Assembly: GCA_030743915.1 (NCBI GenBank)
Contig: JASLRP010000463.1
Location: 1 to 6,647, forward strand
Length of the DNA stretch: 6,647 bases
Direction: 5' to 3'
Source: SAR202 cluster bacterium
Lineage (GTDB): Bacteria > Chloroflexota > Dehalococcoidia > Lucifugimonadales > UBA1123
Notes under the pieces: generated by a model
What the model was told of the DNA's origin: nothing
Database searches by the model: none
What the model saw: the letters and a program-made list of their open reading frames with translations, nothing else
Program-made: the position numbers and the translations under genes
In this document: positions 3,901 through 6,647 of the stretch, one piece after another
Numbering within the stretch: position 1 is the stretch's first letter
Layout: each line of letters opens with the position of its first letter

Positions 3901-6647
3901 AAATCCGTCACCTTGACTGAGCACTGCCCTCCAGCCACCGACAACAGGTATCCCGGCTACCAGGTGACTTACTATCCTGATGCCGGTTCCACCAGCATCA
4001 GCGTAAAGAACATGGGAGACCATGACAACAGGATGGACGGAATCTATCTTGAGCCTGTGGACATGCCTGCCTCCGCTCCTCCCACGCCATCAATCGAAAT
4101 CTTCAATAACTTTGACTTCAAGACCGACGAAGGGACCAAGACATTCACGGGTTCTGGAGCCGTCGCATTGTGCATGTCTGAAAGTGACAGCACGTTCAGC
4201 GACAAACTTTCATCCTTCAAGGCGACCAACGTAAAATCCGTAACCCTGACCGAGGACTGCCCTCCGGACACCGACCGCAGGTATCCACGCTATCAGGCGA
4301 CTTACTATCCTCCTGAGGTAGGGGTTTGCGACCGCAGAGAGAACAGGGAAGTCGTCTTCATACCCCCTATTATCGGCATGATATTCGGAATCCCATTTGG
4401 CATGATCGAACTCCCCCTTGACTTCGGGCTCCCCACTGCCGAGGACTTCGAGGATGAGGGCTTGCCTCCCTACGAATTCGAAGTTATGGAAATTGAGATA
4501 TGCGTAGAGTCTCACATCGAGCTTTCTACGAGTGTCAGCGTAATGAACATGGGAGCCCAGGATAACAAGGTCGACGGGATCTACCTTGAGCCTATCTCCG
4601 CTGCTTCCCCTGTGGACCCTAATTTCCCGCCCGTGACCTCGGCTCCAAACCTGTCTGTGGCATCGGGCAAGCTGGGTTCCTGGCTGTCCGGGGCGCGACC
4701 ATCAGGCGGAGCCTGGAGTGGCGGCCCTGTGAGCATTCCTTCTTCCTGGCCTGACCAGCACGAGAACGCCATCGTCTATGAAATCGATGCAGGCGAGGGC
4801 GGCATCACCGACGTGGTGGCCCACTTCGCGGTCGATGACGGCATCTGGGTCTGGGTCAACGGCAATTACGTATATGGCGCAATCGAACCCGGCACAGACA
4901 CGTCGGTGTTCGAGTACGCCAACATCTCTCTGCCTGATCTGTCACCTGGAATGAACTATATCCAGATACTGCGATCAGACGCCTTTGAAACATCCGATTA
5001 CAAAGTGAAGATAACCGGCACGACTCACGGCGGCAGGCCCGCCGTGGACACGCCCGGCTCATTCTTCAGAGAGAACAATTACTTCTTCGGCGGCGCCGGA
5101 GTTTCATCTGCCAGCGCGCTCCAGCGCATAGACGTCAGCGCCGGAGCAGACCTGATCGACGAGGGCGGCGAAGTGGTCGGCGAGCTTTCGGGCTTCATCG
5201 GCGGCCATAGCATCACCAACGACTCGGCTATCGTAACCGCGACGTTCAAAGATGCCAGTGGCGCTCCGTTGCCTGGAACGATCCAGATCGGGCCAGTCTC
5301 CAGCGCCGAGCGCGATGGCGTAACCAGGATGCTTCAGCGTGTGTCCACGGGACCTGTGCCTCCAGGCGCCCGATTCGTGGACGTGACGATCTCGGCGTCC
5401 CGCGTCGCAGGCGACGACGCCGACGGCTACATAGACGACCTCAAGTTCATGCTGTTGGCTCCGGCAGGAGCCGTAGTCAGAGATGTGGGCCTGGGCGACA
5501 CCCACAGCGGCACAGTGACATGGGGCGACGGAACGCCTTTGGAGAACGCTCTTGTCGAGCAGGAACCCGGCATCGCCAGGCTGCTGTTGAACCACGTGTA
5601 CGTGGACGAGGTGGCCGGAGGACCGGACGGGCCTTTCGGGACCTTCACAGTGGACGTTCATGCCGAGGACGACGACCATCCGACGCTGCACAACGGCGAG
5701 GACAATGACTCCTTCGACGTCATCGTGGCCAACGTGCCGCCTGCCGTCAGCGGCATCAACACCGCGTTCGCAGTTAACGACAACGTGACGACCCTGGTCG
5801 CCACATTCGAGGACGCAGGCGTCCTGGACGGCCCGTGGAGCGCTTCGATCAACTGGGGCGACGGCGCTGTGACGCCGGGCATCGTTGACCAGGTCAACCA
5901 GCGAGTTACCGGGACCCACCAGTACACCAGTCCAGGCACAGGGCCTAACTTCGAAGTATTGGGCTCTGTCATCGTGACCGACGAGGACGGCGGGTCCGGC
6001 ACAGGCTACGTGACCTTCACGGTCGTGCCTTTGAAGGTCCCTGGCGTCCACGCCAGCCCTGATCGCACCGTTTTGGAAGGCACACCTCTCACCGGTCTGG
6101 CCGGCGGCTATCTGCCTCTTACGCCTGGAGGGCCTGTGCCGGAGGGCATCACCTACGAGTACATGTACGACTTCGGCGACGGCACAACCTATGGGCCTGT
6201 GCCAGCTCCGGGCCTTGAGGGTCTGAGCGCGCCTGCCCACGCCTACGGAAGCAACGGGCAGTTCGTGGTCACCATCACGGTGCTGGGCATCGCCGATGGC
6301 AACATCATCGCCGCCGGAAGCGACAACTTCGTGTATAACATTCTGAACTCGACGCCATCGGTCAACTCGATTGCCGATCAGACGGTCAGCGAGGGTGACA
6401 TGGTGACCGCCGTGGCGACCTTCAGCGGCCCCGGCGAGGCTGACCATCCGTCCGCATCCATAGACTGGGGCGATGGCAGTCCGCCTGTGCCCGGCACGGT
6501 CAACCGCGTCACCAGGACGGTCACAGGCACACATGTGTACGCCGAGGACGGCGCATACAATGTGACCGTGACAGTGGAGGATGACAACGGCGCCAGGGGC
6601 AGCAACTCGTTCTCCGTGACGGTTCACAACAGCACGCCGACGGTGAC
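822..6647 (+). CDS. Giant secreted multidomain protein (PKD, beta-gamma-crystallin-like repeats, jelly-roll lectin-like domains); apparent frameshift after the signal peptide; 3' partial
   Basis: Start to window edge gives about 1,942 residues, and the gene continues beyond it. The ATG at 822 has an exact Shine-Dalgarno and opens a Sec signal peptide, but that frame stops at TGA 972-974. The next frame is open from 775 to 6647 without a stop and carries all later domains. It has no ATG before 1339, so one base appears extra (or two missing) between about 945 and 971. A strict gene caller would probably start the body at GTG 979. Domain order: signal peptide; unrecognised N-terminal region (about 979-2853); PKD (2854-3132); spacer; three 111-residue repeats from 3424; jelly roll with DDGIWVWVNG (about 4621-5040); galactose-binding-like fold (about 5041-5463); PKD-like repeats (about 5464 to the edge). 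All 18 body cysteines lie before 4504. No catalytic motif is seen. The likely role is an extracellular structural or adhesive protein; ligands are unknown. Confidence 0.8.
979..2853 (+). other. N-terminal region of the giant protein, about 620 residues, not recognised
   Basis: This region follows the signal peptide and matches no family I can name. It opens with DEIVYTINFVTSDEDAVGPGG and is rich in acidic and aliphatic residues with alternating beta-type patterns. A probably helical section lies around 1500-1950 (DLPEDLEEAELNDILGAIYD, SIETIVENAEDNGELALGMM). It contains exactly ten cysteines, in close pairs: codons at 1435 and 1447, 2020 and 2023, 2200 and 2239, 2374 and 2416, 2650 and 2665. 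This suits disulfides outside the cytoplasm. Two spots share a CVF...C pattern followed by a Pro-rich strand (CVFVCSG and CVFSLC). The region ends with LSDDSLFDQDQPPWTLAGF before the first PKD domain. Its function is unknown. Confidence 0.6.
2854..3132 (+). other. PKD domain
   Basis: A beta-sandwich of the PKD type: the segment starts EVKPTAKLAGPNVLDEGQ, carries the hallmark FDWNFGDG at 2965-2988, then the ETVSHAY strand, YTVSMEANDGHVITDTATHN, and ends VQVNNVAPTL, the usual junction into a following PKD-like unit. PKD domains act as extracellular spacers or protein/carbohydrate contact modules. Confidence 0.8.
3133..3423 (+). other. Spacer between the PKD domain and the repeat array
   Basis: About 97 residues begin like another PKD unit (APTLTVPSTRRTDEGSKIDL) but lack a WGDG/FGDG core. 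Instead they read DWSGDVSTATYAAQGTAGP and GFYVDLGEDLDGSSDFFPAN, ending in the Pro-rich linker SPPEP. This may be a degenerate or different beta-sandwich; I cannot assign it. Confidence 0.45.
3424..3756 (+). repeat. Tandem repeat 1 (111 codons), beta-gamma-crystallin-like double Greek key
   Basis: First of three 333-base units. It reads SITIYNNFDF at the start, then ADKLSSF at the end of the first half, and DFPGQQATYYP and DNKMDGIYLEP in the second half. The layout (aromatic strand, then a DKxSS-type turn, repeated once with an F-x-G strand) resembles beta-gamma-crystallins, where (N/D)(N/D)xx(S/T)S binds calcium. Here the first motif is A-D-K-L-S-S and the second D-N-K-M-D-G, so calcium binding is uncertain. 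Two cysteines (codons 3505 and 3592) could form a disulfide. Confidence 0.6.
3757..4089 (+). repeat. Tandem repeat 2 (111 codons), beta-gamma-crystallin-like
   Basis: Exactly 333 bases after repeat 1, starting SIEIFNNFDF, with SDKLSSF, RYPGYQVTYYP and DNRMDGIYLEP at the equivalent places and the same two-cysteine pattern. By hand it differs from repeat 3 at roughly 20 of the first 220 bases, about half of them synonymous, so the pair arose by a fairly recent in-frame duplication. The linker PVDMPASAPPTP joins it to the next unit. Confidence 0.65.
4090..4626 (+). repeat. Tandem repeat 3, beta-gamma-crystallin-like, split by a 68-codon insertion
   Basis: Begins like repeat 2 (SIEIFNNFDF, SDKLSSF, RYPRYQATYYP) and ends like the others (STSVSVMNMGAQDNKVDGIYLEP). 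Between YYP (ending 4311) and STSVSV (from 4525) lie 71 residues where the other repeats have three. The F/Y-x-G strand has lost its glycine (RYPRY instead of RYPGY). Start, end and reading frame are intact, so the unit is enlarged, not broken. Confidence 0.65.
4312..4524 (+). other. Insertion inside crystallin-like repeat 3
   Basis: 71 residues replace a three-residue loop. The insert has a cysteine near each end (codons 4327 and 4501), a strongly hydrophobic Pro/Gly-containing centre (VVFIPPIIGMIFGIPFGMIE), and an acidic second half (TAEDFEDEGLPPYEFEVMEIEI). The two cysteines could close it as a disulfide-bound loop or small subdomain. GC is low here (28 of 60 bases in 4441-4500). I do not recognise it. 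Confidence 0.55.
4621..5040 (+). other. Jelly-roll (galactose-binding-like) domain with DDGIWVWVNG core
   Basis: About 140 residues. The core VDDGIWVWVNG (about 4831-4863) followed by YVYGAIEPGT, then ISLPDLSPGMNYIQILRSD and a closing YKVKITGT strand, is the arrangement found in carbohydrate-binding-type beta-sandwich modules of large secreted bacterial proteins. The upstream GSWLSGARPSGGAWSGG stretch is Gly/Ser/Trp-rich and probably the entry loop. A glycan or surface ligand is likely; specificity cannot be read. Confidence 0.55.
5041..5463 (+). other. Second galactose-binding-like (FBA/CBM-type) beta-sandwich domain
   Basis: About 140 residues with the order FFRENNYFFGGAG, SALQRIDVSAGADLIDEGG, ELSGFIGG, IVTATFKDASGAPLPGTIQI, GPVSSAERDGVTRMLQR, VPPGARFVDVTISASR and finally DADGYIDDLKFMLLAP. 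I recognise this as a bacterial relative of the F-box-associated / carbohydrate-binding jelly-roll fold, in which a late D-G-Y-x-D-x-L strand is conserved. It is typically a glycan-binding extracellular module. Confidence 0.6.
5464..6647 (+). other. Array of at least four PKD-like repeats (continues beyond the window)
   Basis: Successive beta-sandwich units carry the PKD core: VTWGDG (5515-5532), INWGDG (5848-5865), YDFGDG (6166-6183) and IDWGDG (6460-6477). Each is followed by a conserved aromatic strand (NHVYVDE, GTHQYT, PAHAYG, GTHVYAEDG) and a T/V-rich closing strand ending in junctions such as VIVANVPPAV, YNILNSTPSV and VTVHNSTPTV. The third unit is preceded by DRTVLEGTPL and the fourth by DQTVSEGD. 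No cysteines occur here. The last unit is complete and a further one seems to begin at the edge. Confidence 0.8.

Noticed and set aside
3424..4626. CRISPR array or non-coding satellite
   Set aside because: The 333-base units are in-frame coding repeats with synonymous differences, without short repeats or unique spacers.
5104..6627. 507-codon open frame on the minus strand
   Set aside because: It lies wholly antisense to the well-supported PKD-like frame. Its protein is Val/His/Arg/Gly-rich without domains, as expected when Asp/Val/Gly-rich GC-rich codons are read backwards; the plus frame explains the sequence.

Overview
The window is ordinary bacterial coding DNA, all on the + strand. It holds the 3' end of one gene (3-734), an 87-base intergenic stretch, and the start and most of a very large gene that runs off the right edge (822 to beyond 6647). 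An exact AGGAGG Shine-Dalgarno sequence and a Sec signal peptide mark the start of the second gene. The style of the proteins (giant secreted PKD/jelly-roll proteins, a helical FWKQQF...WLNFA...AEVEAILN C-terminal block, SGTGT-rich linkers) reminds me of uncultured Chloroflexota (Dehalococcoidia/SAR202-like). This is an inference from memory, and other environmental bacteria are possible. I see no RNA genes, mobile elements, CRISPR or phage genes.

Layout. 3-734: C-terminal part of a protein with an alpha-helical conserved block broken up by Gly/Thr- and Lys-rich low-complexity linkers and ending in an Arg/Lys-rich tail. 735-821: intergenic, with a hairpin straddling the first gene's stop codon and a second hairpin ending right at the next Shine-Dalgarno. 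822-6647: the giant protein. Its signal peptide (822 onward) is in one frame. The rest of the protein is in the next frame, which stays open from 775 to the window end, so there is an apparent one-base frameshift between about 945 and 971.

The large protein, in order: signal peptide; an unrecognised Cys-containing N-terminal region of about 620 residues; a PKD domain; a spacer; three 111-residue tandem repeats that I read as beta-gamma-crystallin-like double Greek keys, the third split by a 68-residue insertion; a jelly-roll domain with a DDGIWVWVNG core; a second galactose-binding-like jelly roll ending in GYIDDLKFMLLAP; and at least four PKD-like beta-sandwich repeats with WGDG/FGDG cores. 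Both gene products look like exported surface or extracellular matrix/adhesion proteins. Carbohydrate and calcium binding are plausible but not demonstrated.

The points of most interest are the crystallin-like array with its domain-splitting insertion, the frameshift between signal peptide and body, the orphan N-terminal region, and the hairpin next to the ribosome binding site.
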